Shown here: piece after piece, positions 37,337 to 50,900 of the stretch
Numbering within the stretch: the stretch's first letter is position 1
How the letters are laid out: each line of letters begins with the position of its first letter
Source of the DNA: Vicugna pacos
Taxonomy: Eukaryota > Chordata > Mammalia > Artiodactyla > Camelidae
Length of the DNA: 64,000 nucleotides
Assembly: GCF_048564905.1 (NCBI RefSeq)
Contig: NW_027328741.1
Coordinates: 1,240,001 to 1,304,000 of the forward strand
Direction: 5' to 3'
Position numbers and translations under genes: made by a program
Notes under the pieces: generated by a model
The model's input: the letters and a program-made list of their open reading frames with translations, nothing else
Database searches by the model: none
What the model was told of the DNA's origin: nothing

Positions 37337-40300
37337 CTCTACTGGTCAGATAATATCAGGTATCTAATGTAGATTTTTAGGGCTATGTTAAGTGAAAATT
37401 TTAGACTCTTGTCTCTACGCAATTCCAAGGGATTTCTGTGAGGACAATTTCTCCTAGACATTGATGCCATATTCTGTTCCTGTGTGTGTTGTCTGGTATA
37501 TCTCCAATGGCTGGTGTTGCATTTGTTGTGATGAACAACCCATACTATTTCGATTAGCATAACTTCATTTTGATTAGGCTTATCTCACAATTCTGAAAGT
37601 GCGCAGGACACGGCCTCTTGTGGAAATGAGGATTCTAAAGGTTCTCAGCTCTGCATTCTGCTCTATGTCATTTTGGAGTGTTTCCAAAACAGCAAACTGA
37701 GAGTGCGCTTGTGCTTTGTAGTGCCACGGGAATGTCCCAATGAAAGCAGTTCTTCCCAGAGCTTCTCTGTCTACTAAAACACCAGTGGAAGCACATCCAT
37801 GGATGTCACACATCAGGGCCTGCTGGAATGATCCCGCAGACCGACCTTGGTGTCCTCGCTGCCGTACCGTGCCGGTGCCATCCAAAATGTAGCATCCGAT
37901 TTTGGGAGATTGTGCTGAAGGAAATGCTTCCTCTTCTCACGCTGTGGACTTGGACCACTCTACCTTGTCCTATCATCCTTGTGGCACGGGTGCACGAAGG
38001 CCACCACAGAGCTGTTGCGCATCCTGTGCCTCAAACCAAAACATAATCCCAGCCCAGGTTATGAATGTAGCAGATCCTAAGGCTTTTCATTCTGATTTCA
38101 AACCCAAGGCCCCCTGGATCCCTCAGACCAGATGCACGATAGCTCTGATTCAGCCCCACACGTGCTCTATTGGCAAAATGCCCAATTGGTCCCTGGTCCT
38201 GCAAATGCACTGGGTGTGGCCATGGGACATATCGGTAATCTCAAACGCGCGACCAGTGTGGTTGATTTATCATTGGTACACTGTTCGGTTTGCTCTCTTG
38301 ATTAGACCCACCACATCCCACAACGCACTCCAGATCCCTGAGACTCAGCGTATGCCATCAACCGTAGCCCTATACCTCACTTACCGATGCCCCTGCTAAC
38401 TGTAATTTGGCATCACGGATCTTGGTCTCAGTATCAACTGTGGGGATATGTTGCGCTGGTTTCTTTGAGTTCTGTCAGCCAAGCATCTGCTGTGCACTCT
38501 TGTAAATCTCAGCACATCACCTTCAATCTCATGCCTCCTGTCCGCTTGAGAGGGTGCGTCCAAGTTAAACAGGGTTTCACCCTTGTTGGTCAGACCCTGC
38601 ACTGGTTTCCATTCCCTGCTTTGCCTTCTCCTGCTTCCAGGTGTCCTGAGGCCTCATCCTGTCTTTGGAAGTAACAGACCTCTCTTCGGCAAGTGTCCTG
38701 TGCCAAAGGCTGGGTGAGTGGAGTTTTACATTTCTCTGTACAAGGGAGCGCGTGAGTGCAGGTTGCACTTCTTCTCTGCCAAATGGGCATCGATGAATCA
38801 ACACTATCCAGATACATTTCACAGAAATGTGATATTTGCTTAGCTCTTGGTTTCTATACAGCCGTGGTGGGAGGGGTTGTCCAAAGAAACCTGTTTTGAC
38901 ATTGTGTTGATATCTCATTTGCAGTCTTTAAGAATTTTAACAGAATTCATTTCCATGTTTTGGGAGTTATACGAAAATGAAGTTATTTTTTGAAACACAC
39001 TAAATCGACCTAGAAGCCAGACTTGTCAATTTTGGTAACATTGTGTCATCTCTACGGAAAACCTAGACAGATAGAATGCAAACTAGCAGTCCAAACTGTT
39101 AAAGGGGTCATGTCATCTCTTTACGGTTGAAGCCTCCGAGACTAACAGGAACCATGAAATAACTATTGGAAGCATGAAATAACCCCCAACCTTGGATACA
39201 CTTGGGCATGTGGTGCCCTTTAGTCCTATTTGTCACCTACTGGCCAATGTTGGCATTTCAAGGGGTAACATCCCTCTCTAGGAAAATAGAAGAGGAAACA
39301 ATCCAAATATATACATTTAGGTTTGAATCCAAAAGCACCTAGAGGCATTATAGCTAGGAGAACCCTGCTGCAGTTATGCTTGTCTATGGAGAACCAGGTG
39401 TTCTTCTATCAGTGATGAGAACAGTTAATCTTCCGATCATGTTGGGTAAAGCCATTTAACGCAACCAAGTCTGCACCCACATGATATAGTGCCCCCGGGG
39501 GCTTGACTCAAGTGAAAGACGATCCACATAAGCTGTGTCTTTAATGTCATTGGCGACTTTTACAGTACACTTCACTTTCTGACTTGTACTATTTACCTAT
39601 ACTGTCTTGAAAAACTGAGGCCTAATACAGATTCAAGTTCAGTCAAAGATTCCCCTCACTTACCACACTCCCTTCACCCCAGGGAAGACATAAACACAAC
39701 ATTTGCTGAATCTAGCGGAAGGCCATCGTTTCTAGGTGTGAGCTAAGTATTCAATTCCTATCTATTTCAGCCGAGACTATTTGACCTTTAAGGAGTTCAC
39801 TGTTGTTCACAGAGTGTGAAGCTGGAGGAACTCTGATTCTAGGAGGGACTTGCCCTTCTCCTAATGGCTTCATTGCCGCTCAGGTACTGAACCTTCAAAA
39901 TGGATGCGTGAGTGGAGGGGAGGGAAGGGCAAGTGCTTGCTAGCTAGGCCCAAACCTGGGAAAAGGCTTACCTGGGCTTGGTGAATTTTGGTCTGAATGG
40001 CTTGGGAAGGCCCCTTGGGACGTGTGGATTCTCACGACCTCTTCCAAGAACAGGAGCGTTTTGATCATCTCTGCCATCTCTTCTCTTGCACACGTCAGGG
40101 ACCTTGGACCCGTTCTTGGAGAAGAGAATTGAGGAACTTCCTCAAGTCCACGTTGGCACTCCGTATGTTTCTGCCAGTATCAGCGAGGTTCAATATGTCT
40201 CCTGAATGTCTTTTGAGCCTGGTATCCTCTACAGCTGTCTCCACGCCAGTATTCTCCATTGTAGCAGAACATCTCTCATCCATGTGTTCGCATCTCTCCT

Positions 40301-42321
40301 CAATCCGTGCAGCCAGCTTTTCGGCCAGCTTCTCCTCGTGACTCCCCTAAAGTCGACTTCACCAGGACTGGGCAAGTCTGAAAGTACCTCGGAGCCTCAC
40401 CAGTAAGCTGATGACAGGCAGATCTTCCACTGTCTGCCCTTTCAGGTTCTGGAAACTGACCTGTGAACTCAGGTCTTTGGGCAGCAGAAGTATCTCGAAC
40501 TTACACAGCTTCCCGGACCAAACACCTAAGCCAAGCTCCACAGAGGCCTGCAGCCCCTCCATCACACTGATCCACCCACAGAACTCGGCCCGGTTACCTA
40601 GGATCCAACAGCCACAACAAGCCTCGTGGAACACACCAACATTCCACCTGGAATCCAACCGGTAACTGCCATCCCCAATGGCTGCTGCATCTTGTCAGTG
40701 TTGGGGGAGGGGCTGCATCCGACGAGAGGTTCCTAAAGTAAATGTGGTTCTGCACACTAGCGTCCCATGGGCCTTTCTTCTTCCCTCTATCCTTTTGTTC
40801 AGATCTGTATGCACAGTACCAATGGAGAGAAGTGTGTCCCTTTTCAGTTGAAGATTTCACACGTCTTTAAACTTTCTAAGAGTTCACAGTACACAGAGAC
40901 CCAGTAAAGGAGACTTATGTTCCTATAATATCCGTACAACCGGAATACATATGCGTCACATGATTTCTGCTGAAAAACCCACACTCTCAGGACATGGATC
41001 TATTGGTTTCATGGGGGCTGAATTTCCAAGAAATGAAACCAACCCCAATGTGCACTTTACTGTCTGTCTCTTTTGCTCTTAGTACACTTTGGCAGAGCTA
41101 CTTGCCTTTGTTATAGGCTTCTTACAATTCTTCTCTACGTAGCGTAGAATATGGCATTCCTTCATCCTGTTGGAAGACATACAAGACTACATCACGGACT
41201 AGGAATCCATTGGATTCCAAATCGGCATTTGGGTGAGGTCACGATATGCTCTTATGAATCTAAATTTACGAATATGAATGCACGCCTCTGATTTCCGAAT
41301 ACAAGTGTGCTGAGTACATGCAAGCCGCGATACTGGGTCGATGCGTGCTGAATGATCCTTGACATCACCTTGAGTATTTTCTTTTGAATAATCATGTTTC
41401 CCATGGTATATGTCAGCCAACCGTACCATTTTGGTGCATGTTTGTTGGTTTGATTCTTTGTTGGTCTGCTTCTCGCTTGTTTTGCAAACACGTCAGGACA
41501 TGCATCTCTCCTTTCGCTTCAAACAGAGAGTCAAATAAGCTGATTCACTTAAGAGAGTGCTTCCAATCACCTAAGATTTCCTGCTACCCTCTCCAATCTT
41601 TAAGGTTTTGATGTCCTCCTTGCCTTCTTCTTGTTTCTTCTTTGCCACTCATGCTCTTCTTGCATTTCCAATAATGGTTTTCTTCTTTCCATTTCATCTT
41701 GCTTCTTTTCTATTCCGGGGAGTGTTCTCAACCTTCCTTTTAGAAGAAGTTTTGAACTGCTGAATTCTTTTATGATTTGCCGGTCTGTGGATTGCTCTAG
41801 CTCTGCCGTTATTAGAAATGGTGGTCATGTGGCATAGGCTACGCTAGGTGGCAGCATTTGGCCATTCAGGATATGGTCTGTGTCCTGGCACTCCTCCCTG
41901 TCCTGCAATATTGCTGCCGAGTTATAAGCTGAAACCCCTCTGGAGGTTCCCTTGTGACTATGTTGTTTCCTCCAGGTGCATTTTAAATCATTGTGATATT
42001 CGTGAACTTTGTTGATAGGAATCATACAGCTGTTGTTAGGTCTATTGGGATTCTACCTCCTTTGGATGCTGTGTAATTCCTGAATTCGCATAGATGATTT
42101 TTTCTTGCCTTTCAACAAGTTTCAGTCTTATATTTCTACAGATATATTTTCAGACATATTTTATTTCTTTATCTCTTGCTTTTCCATCTGGGACTCTTAT
42201 GATTTCTAGTTTTTCATGCCCTGTCTTAACCCAGGATACAACAGCAATATTTTCATTGTATTGCACTTGCTTTCCTATGTCCGAATATGACCGAGGGATT
42301 TCTGTTCCCCTGTCTTCACAG
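37031..42321. repeat. Repeat unit C8
   Basis: This copy is 5291 bp. It shares its 3' half with C7 but two 5' markers with C6 (TCGATTTTCA near 37211 and AAATGGGC near 38781). TGTGCTGAAG near 37911 is private and changes Ser to Cys in the 165-codon frame. Confidence 0.97.
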
Positions 42322-42627
42322 TCATTCACGCGTCCCTCTGCAATATCTAGTCTGCTAAGGACTGAATTTTAGCCCTGATATTATCACATCCACTGAGTTT
42401 TCTGATACCTTTGGCTCGTCTTTAGACTTTCTCTTCCCCTTTTCTGGTATTCTGCCTTTTGTGATTCTGAGACCCTTTTGTTCTTCAGTGTTTTCCTGAC
42501 CTCGATTTTCAACTCTTGTACTGCATAGCGTTTTACAGTCTAGTTGTTTGAAAGCTTATCTTTTGGGCCTTCTATATCTTTGGAACTGAAAATGGTACTT
42601 CCTATTTCTTTTACTGTACTTCTTCAT
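41721..42627 (-). mobile_element. LINE-1 ORF1 remnant, C8/C9 junction
   Basis: It is shortened in the same way as at C7/C8 (frame 42025-41825). TTCTTGCCTTTC near 42105 and GATATATTTTC near 42141 are private changes. Confidence 0.87.
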
Positions 42628-45600
42628 CTCTACTGGTCAGGTAATATCAGGTATCTAATGTAGATTTTTAGGGCTATGTTAAGTGAAAATTTTAGACTCT
42701 TGTCTCTACGCAATTCCAAGGGATTTCTGTGAGGACAATTTCTCCTAGACATTGATGCCATATTCTGTTCCTGTGTGTGTTGTCTGGTATATCTCCAATG
42801 GCTGGTGTTGCATTTGTTGTGATGAACAACCCATACTATTTCGATTAGCATAACTTCATTTTGATTAGGCTTATCTCACAATTCTGAAAGTGCGCAGGAC
42901 ACGGCCTCTTGTGGAAATGAGGATTCTAAAGGTTCTCAGCTCTGCATTCTGCTCTATGTCATTTTGGAGTGTTTCCAAAACAGCAAACTGAGAGTGCGCT
43001 TGTGCTTTGTAGTGCCACGGGAATGTCCCAATGAAAGCAGTTCTTCCCAGAGCTTCTCTGTCTACTGAAACACCAGTGGAAGCACATCCATGGATGTCAC
43101 ACATCAGGGCCTGCTGGAATGATCCCGCAGACCGACCTTGGTGTCCTCGCTGCCGTACCGTGCCGGTGCCATCCAAAATGTAGCATCCGATTTTGGGAGA
43201 TAGTGCTGAAGGAAATGCTTCCTCTTCTCACGCTGTGGACTTGGACCACTCTACCTTGTCCTATCATCCTTGTGGCACGGGTGCACGAAGGCCACCACAG
43301 AGCTGTTGCGCATCCTGTGCCTCAAACCAAAACATAATCCCAGCCCAGGTTATGAATGTAGCAGATCCTAAGGCTTTTCATTCTGATTTCAAACCCAAGG
43401 CCCCCTGGATCCCTCAGACCAGATGCACGATAGCTCTGATTCAGCCCCACACGTGCTCTATTGGCAAAATGCCCAATTGGTCCCTGGTCCTGCAAATGCA
43501 CTGGGTGTGGCCATGGGACATATCGGTAATCTCAAACGCGCGACCAGTGTGGTTGATTTATCATTGGTACACTGTTCGGTTTGCTCTCTTGATTAGACCC
43601 ACCACATCCCACAACGCACTCCAGATCCCTGAGACTCAGCGTATGCCATCAACCGTAGCCCTATACCTCACTTACCGATGCCCCTGCTAACTGTAATTTG
43701 GCATCACGGATCTTGGTCTCAGAATCAACTGTGGGGATATTTTGCGCTGGTTTCTTTGAGTTCTGTCAGCCAAGCATCTGCTGTGCACTCTTGTAAATCT
43801 CAGCACATCACCTTCAATCTCATGCCTCCTGTCCGCTTGAGAGGGTGCGTCCAAGTTAAACAGGGTTTCACCCTTGTTGGTCAGACCCTGCCCTGGTTTC
43901 CATTCCCTGCTTTGCCTTCTCCTGCTTCCAGGTGTCCTGAGGCCTCATCCTGTCTTTGGAAGTAACAGATCTGTGTTCGTCAATTGTCCTGCGCCAAAGG
44001 CTTTGTGAGTGGAGTTTTACATTTCTCTCTACAAGGGAGCACGTGAGTGCAGGTTGCACTTCTTCTCTGCCAACTGGGCATCGATGAATCAACACTATCC
44101 AGATACATTTCACAGAAATGTGATATTTGCTTAGCTCTTGGTTTCTATACAGCCGTGGTGGGAGGGGTTTTCCAAAGAAACCTTTTTTGACATTGTGTTG
44201 ATATCTCATTTGCAGTCTTTAAGAATTTTAACAGAATTCATTTCCATGTTTTGGGAGTTATACGAAAATGAAGTTATTTTTTGAAACACACTAAATCGAC
44301 CTAGAAGCCAGACTTGTCAATTTTGGTAACATTTGGTCAGCTCTACGGAAAACCTAGACAGATAGAATGCAAACTAGCAGTCCAAACTGTTAAAGGGGTC
44401 ATGTCATCTCTTTACGGTTGAAGCCTCCGAGACTAACAGGAACCATGAAATAACTATTGGAAACATGAAATAACCCCCAAACTTGGATACACTTGGGCAT
44501 GTGGTGCCCTTTAGTCCTATTTGTCACCTACTGGCCAATGTTGGCATTTCAAGGGGTAACATCCCTCTCTAGGAAAATACAAGAGGAAACAATCCAAATA
44601 TATACATTTAGGTTTGAATCCAAAAGCACCTAGAGGCATTATAGCTAGGAGAACCCTGCTGCAGTTATGCTTGTCTATGGAGAACCAGGTGTTCTTCTAT
44701 CAGTGATGAGAACAGTTAATCTTCCGATCATGTTGGGTAAAGCCATTTAACGCAACCAAGTCTGCACCCACATGATATAGTGCCCCCGGGGGCTTGACTC
44801 AAGTGAAAGACGATCCACATAAGCTGTGTCTTTAATGTCATTGGCGACTTTTACAGTACACTTCACTTTCTGACTTGTACTATTTACCTATACTGTCTTG
44901 AAAAACTGAGGCCTAATACAGATTCAAGTTCAGTCAAAGATTCCCCTCACTTACCACACTCCCTTCACCCCAGGGAAAACATAAACACAACATCTGCTGA
45001 ATCTAGCGGAAGGCCATCGTTTCTAGGTGTGAGCTAATTATTCAATTCCTATCTATTTCAGCCGAGACTATTTGACCTTTAAGGAGTTCACTGTTGTTCA
45101 CAGAGTGTGAAGCTGGAGGAAATCTGATTCTAGGAGGGACTTGCCCTTCTCCTAATGGCTTCATTGCCGCTCAGGTACTGAACCTTCAAAATGGATGCGT
45201 GAGTGGAGGGGAGGGAAGGGCAAGTGCTTGCTAGCTAGGCCCAAACCTGGGAAAAGGCTTACCTGGGCTTGGTGAATTTTGGTCTGAATGGCTTGGGAAG
45301 GCCCCTTGGGACGTGTGGATTCTCACGACCTCTTCCAAGAACAGGAGCGTTTTGATCATCTCTGCCATCTCTTCTCTTGCACACGTCAGGGACTTTGGCC
45401 CCGTTCTTGGAGAAGAGAATTGAGGAACTTCCTCAAGTCCACGTTGGCACTCCGTATGTTTCTGCCAGTATCAGCGAGGTTCAATATGTCTCCTGAATGT
45501 CTTTTGAGCCTGGTATCCTCTACAGCTGTCTCCACGCCAGTATTCTCCATTGTAGCAGAACATCTCTCATCCATTTGTTCGCATCTCTCCTCAATGCGTG

Positions 45601-47612
45601 CAGCCAGCTTTTCGGCCAGCTTCTCTTCGTGACTCCCCTAAAGTCGACTTCACCAGGACTGGGCAAGTCTGAAAGTACCTCGGAGCCTCACCAGTAAGCT
45701 GATGACAGGCAGATCTTCCACTGTCTGCCCTTACAGGTTCTGGAAACTGACCTGTGAACTCAGGTCTTTGGGCAGCAGAAGTATCTCGAACTTACACAGA
45801 TTCCCGGACCAAACACCTAAGCCAAGCTCCACAGAGGCCTGCAGCCCCTCCATCACACTGATCCACCCACAGAACTCGGCCCGGTTACCTAGGATCCAAC
45901 AGCCACAACAAGCCTCGTGGAACACACCAACATTTCACCGGGAATCCAACTGGTAACTGCCATCCCCAATGGCTGCTGCATCTTGTCAGTGTTGGGGGAG
46001 GGGCTGCATCCGACGAGAGGTTCCCAAAGTAAATGTGGTTCTGCCCACTAGCGTCCCATGGGCCTTTCTTCTTCCCTCTTTTCTTTTGTTCAGATCTGTA
46101 TGCACAGTACCAATGGAGAGAAGTGTGTCCCTATTCAGTTGAATGTTTCACAGGTCTTTAAACTTTCTAAGAGTTCACAGTACACAGAGACCCAGTAAAG
46201 GAAACATATGTTCCTATAATATCCGTACAACCGGAATACATATGCGTCGCATGATTTCTGCTGAAAAACCCACACTCTCAGGACATGGATCTATTGGTTT
46301 CATGGGGGCTGAATTTCCAAGAAATGAAACCAACCCCAATGTGCACTTTACTGTCTGACTCTTTTGCTCTTAGTACACTTTGGCAGAGCTACTTGCCTTT
46401 GTTATAGGCTTCTTACAATTCTTCTCTACGTAGCGTAGAATATGGCATTCCTTCATCCTGTTGGAAGACATACAAGACTACATCACGGACTAGGAATCCA
46501 ATGGAATCCAAATCGGCATTTGGGTGAGGTCACGATATGCTCTTATGAATCTATATTTACGAATATGAATGCACGCCTCTGATTTCCGAATACAAGTGTG
46601 CTGAGTACATGCAAGCCGCAATACTGGGTCGATGCGTGCTGAATGATCCTTGACATCACCTTGAGTATTTTCTTTTGAATAATCATGTTTCCCATGGTAT
46701 ATGTCAGCCAACCGTACCATTTTGGTGCATGTTTGTTGGTTTGATTCTTTGTTGGTCTGCTTCTCGCTTGTTTTGCAAACACGTCAGGACATGCATCTCT
46801 CCTTTCGCTTCAAACAGAGAGTCAAATAAGCTGATTCACTTAAGAGAGTGCTTCCAATCACCTATGATTTCCTGCTTCCCTCTCCAATCTTTAAGGTTTT
46901 GATGTCCTCCTTGCCTTCTTCATGTTTCTTCTTTGCCACTCATGCTCTTCTTGCATTTCCAATAATGGTTTTCTTCTTTCCATTTCATCTTGCTGCTTTT
47001 CTATTCCGGGGAGTATTCTCCACCTTCCTTTTAGAAGAAGTTTTGAACTGCTGAATTCTTCTATGATTTGCCGGTCTTTGGATTGCTCTAGCTCTGCCGT
47101 TATTAGAAATGGTGGTCATGTGGCATAGGCTACCCTAGGTGGCAGCATTTGGCCATTCAGGATATGGTCTGTGTCCTGGCACTCCTCCCTGTCCTGCAAT
47201 ATTGCTGCCGAGTTATAAGCTGAAACCCCTCTGGTGGTTCCCTTGTGACTATGTTGTTTCCTCCAGGTGCATTTTAAATCACTGTGATATTCGTGAACTT
47301 TGTTGATTGGAATCATAAAGCTGCTTGTAGGTCTATTGGGATTCCACCTCCTTTGCATGCTGTGTAATTCCTGAATTCGCATAGATGATTTTTTCTTGGC
47401 TTTCAACAAGTTTCAGTCTGATATTTCTACAGATAAATTTTCAGACATATTTTATTTCTTTATCTCTTGCTTTTCCATCTGGGACTCTTATGAATTCTAC
47501 TCTTTCATGCCCTGTCTTAACCCAGGATACAACAGCAATATTTTCATTGTTTTGCACTTGCTTTCCTATGTCCGAATCTGACCGAGGGATTTCTGTTCCC
47601 CTGTCTTCACAG
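42322..47612. repeat. Repeat unit C9, mosaic
   Basis: This copy is 5291 bp. Its 5' part is C6-C8-like. At about 43740-44175 it has C3/C5-type variants (ACCCTGCCCTGG near 43884 and GGGTTTTCC near 44165), with a dense private cluster at 43968-44030. It is again C6-C8-like to about 44600 (GACTAACAGG and AATCCAAATAT). Its 3' half then pairs with C10 (AATCCAATGGAATCC near 46494). Confidence 0.97.
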
Positions 47613-47919
47613 TCATTCACGCGTCCCTCTGCATTATCTAGTCTGCTAAGGACTGAATTTTAGCCCTGATATTATCACATCCACTGAGTTTTCTGATATC
47701 TTTTGGCTCGTCTTTAGACTTTCTCTTCCCCTTTTCTGGTATTCTGCCTTTTGTGATTCTGAGACCCTTTTGTCCTTCAGTGTTTTCCTGACCTCCATTT
47801 TCAACACTTGGACTGCATAGCGTTTTGCAGTCTAGTTGTATGAAAGCTTATCTTTTGGGCCTTCAATATCTTTGGAACTGAAAATGGTACTTCCTATTTC
47901 TTTTACTGTACTTCTTCTT
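47012..47919 (-). mobile_element. LINE-1 ORF1 remnant, C9/C10 junction
   Basis: The C-terminal-domain frame at 47409-47116 is open. TTTGCATGC near 47352 and GGTGGTTCCC near 47232 are private. Confidence 0.88.
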
Positions 47920-50900
47920 CTCTACTGGTCAGGTAATATCAGGTATCTAATGTAGATTTTTAGGGCTATGTTAAGTGAAAATTTTAGACACTTGTCTCTA
48001 CACAATTCCAAGGGATTTCTCTGAGGACAATTTCTCCTAGACATTGATGCCATATTCTGTTCCTGTGTGTTGTCTGTTATATCTCCAATTGCTGGTGTTG
48101 CATTTGTTGTGATGAACAACCCATACTATTTCGATTAGCATAACTTCATTTTGATTACGCTTATCTCACAATTCTGAAAGTGCGCAGGATACGGCCTCTT
48201 GTAGAAATGAGGATTCTAAAGGTTCTCAGCTCTGCTTTCTGCTCTATGTCATTTTGGAGTTTTTCCAAAACAGCAAAGTGAGAGTGCGCTTGTGCTTTGT
48301 AGTGCCACGGGAATGTCCCAATGAAAGCAGTTCTTCCCAGAGCTTCTCTGTCTACTGAAACACCTGTGGAAGCACATCCATGGATGTCACACATCAGGGC
48401 CTGCTGGAATGATCCCGCAGACCGACCTTGGTGTCCTCGCTGCCGTACCGTGCCGGTGCCATCCAAAATGTAGCATCCGATTTTGGGAGATAGTGCTGAA
48501 GGAAATGCTTCCTCTTCTCACGCTGTGGACTTGGACCACTCTACCTTGTCCTATCATCATTGTGGCATGGGTGCACGAAGGCCACCACAGAGCTGTTGCG
48601 CATCCTGTGCCTCAAACCAAACCATAATCCCAGCCCAGTTTATGAATGTAGCAGATCCTAAGGCTTTTCATTCTGATTTCAAACCCAAGGCCCCCTGGAT
48701 CCCTCAGACCAGATGCACGATAGCTCTGATTCAGCCCCACACGTGCTCTATTGGCAAAATGCCCAATTGGTCCCTGGTCCTGCAGATGCACTGGGTGTGG
48801 CCATGGGACATATCGGTAATCTCAACCGCGAGACAAGTGTGGTTGATATATCATTGGTACACTGTTCGGTTTGCTCTCTTGATTAGACCCACCACATCCC
48901 ACAACGCACTCCAGATCCCTGAGACTCAGCGTATGCCATCAACCGTAGCCCTATACCTCACTTACCGATGCCCCTGCTAATTGTAATTTGGCATCACGGA
49001 TCTTGGTCTCAGAATCAACTGTGGGGATATTTTGCGCTGATTTCTTTGAGTTCTGTCAGCCAAGCATCTGCTGTGCACTCTTGTAAATCTCAGCACATCA
49101 CCTTCAATCTCATGTCTCCTTTCCGCTAGAGAGGGTGCGTCCAAGTTAAACAGGGTTTCACCCTTGTTGGTCAGACCCTGCACTGGTTTCCATTCTCTGC
49201 TTTGCCTGCTCCTGCTTCCAGGTGTCCTGAGGCCTCATCCTGTCTTTGGAAGTAACAGACCTCTCTTCGGCAAGTGTCCTGTGCCAAAGGCTGGGTGAGT
49301 GGAGTTTTACATTTCTCTGTACAAGGGAGCGCGGGAGTGCAGGTTGCACTTCTTCTCTGCCAACTGGGCATCGATGAATCAACACTATCCAGATACATTT
49401 CACAGAAATGTGATATTTGCTTAGCTCTTGGTTTCTATACAGCCGTGGTGGGAGGGGTTGTCCAAAGAAATCTGTTTTGACATTGTGTTGATATCTCATT
49501 TGCAGTCTTTAAGAATTTTAACAGAATTCATTTCCATGTTTTGGGAGTTATACGAAAATGAAGTTATTTTTTGAAACAAACTAAATCGACCTAGAAGCCA
49601 GACTTGTCAATTTTGGTTACATTTTGTCAGCTCTACGGAAAACCTAGACAGATAGAATGCAAACTAGCAGTCCAAACTGTTAACGGGGTCATGTCAGCTC
49701 TTTACGGTTGAAGCCTCCGAGACCAACAGGAACCATGAAATAACTATTGGAAACATGAAATAACCCCCAACCTTGGATACACTTGGGCATGTGGTGCCCT
49801 TTAGTCCTATTTGTCACCTACTGGCCAATGTTGGCATTTCAAGGGGTAACATCCCTCTCTAGGAAAATACAAGAGGAAACAAACCAAATATATACATTTA
49901 GGTTTGAATCCAAAAGCACCTAGAGGCATTATAGCTAGGAGAACCCTGCTGCACTTATGCTTGTCTATGGAGAACCAGGTGTTCTTCTATCAGTGATGAG
50001 AACAGTTAATCTTCCGATCATGTTGGGTAAAGCCATTTAACGCAACCAAGTCTGCACCCACATGATATAGTGCCCCCGGGGGCTTGACTCAAGTGAAAGA
50101 CGATCCACATAAGCTGTGTCTTTAATGTCATTGGCGACTTTTACAGTACACTTCACTTTCTGACTTGTACTATTTACCTATACTGTCTTGAAAAACTGAG
50201 GCCTAATACAGATACAAGTTCAGTCAAAGTTTCCCCTCACTTACCACACTCCCTTCACCCCAGGGAAGACATAAACACAACATTTGCTGAATCTAGCGGA
50301 AGGCCATCGTTTCTAGGTGTGAGCTAAGTATTCAATTCCTATCTATTTCAGCCGAGACTATTTGACCTTTAAGGTGTCCACTGTTGTTCACAGAGTGTGA
50401 AGCTGGAGGAATTCTGATTCTAGGAGGGACTTGCCCTTCTCCTAATGGCTTCATTGCCGCTCAGGTACTGAACCTTCAAAATGGATGCGTGAGTGGAGGG
50501 GAGGGAAGGGCAAGTGCTTGCTAGCTAGGCCCAAACCTGGGAAAATGCTTACCTGGGCTTGGTGAATTTTGGTCTGAATGACTTGGGAAGGCCCCTTGGG
50601 AAGTGTGGATCCTCACGACCTCTTCCAAGAACAGGAGCATTTTCATCATCTCTGCCATCTCTTCTCTTGCACACGTCAGGGACCTTGGACCCGTTCTTGG
50701 AGAAGAGAATTGAGGAAATTCCTCAAGTCCACGTTGGCACTCCGTATGTTTCTGCCAGTATCAGCGAGGTTCAATATGTCTCCTGAATGTCTTTTGAGCC
50801 TGGTATCCTCTACAGCTGTCTCCACGTCAGTATTCTACATTGTTGCAGAACATCTCTCATCCATGTGTTCGCATCTCTCCTCAATCCGTGCAGCCAGCTT

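Larger units (their letters stand above)
23200..44600. repeat. Domain of nearly identical units (C5 3' half to C9)
   Basis: C5 (right part), C6, C7, C8 and the left part of C9 share GTCATCTCT and GACTAACAGG about 2.1 kb into the unit. C6 to C9 also share the one-T deletion in TTTGGCTCG and the codon for Asn at residue 47 of the 165-codon frame. Differences between neighbours are few, which suggests this block spread most recently within the array. Confidence 0.75.
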
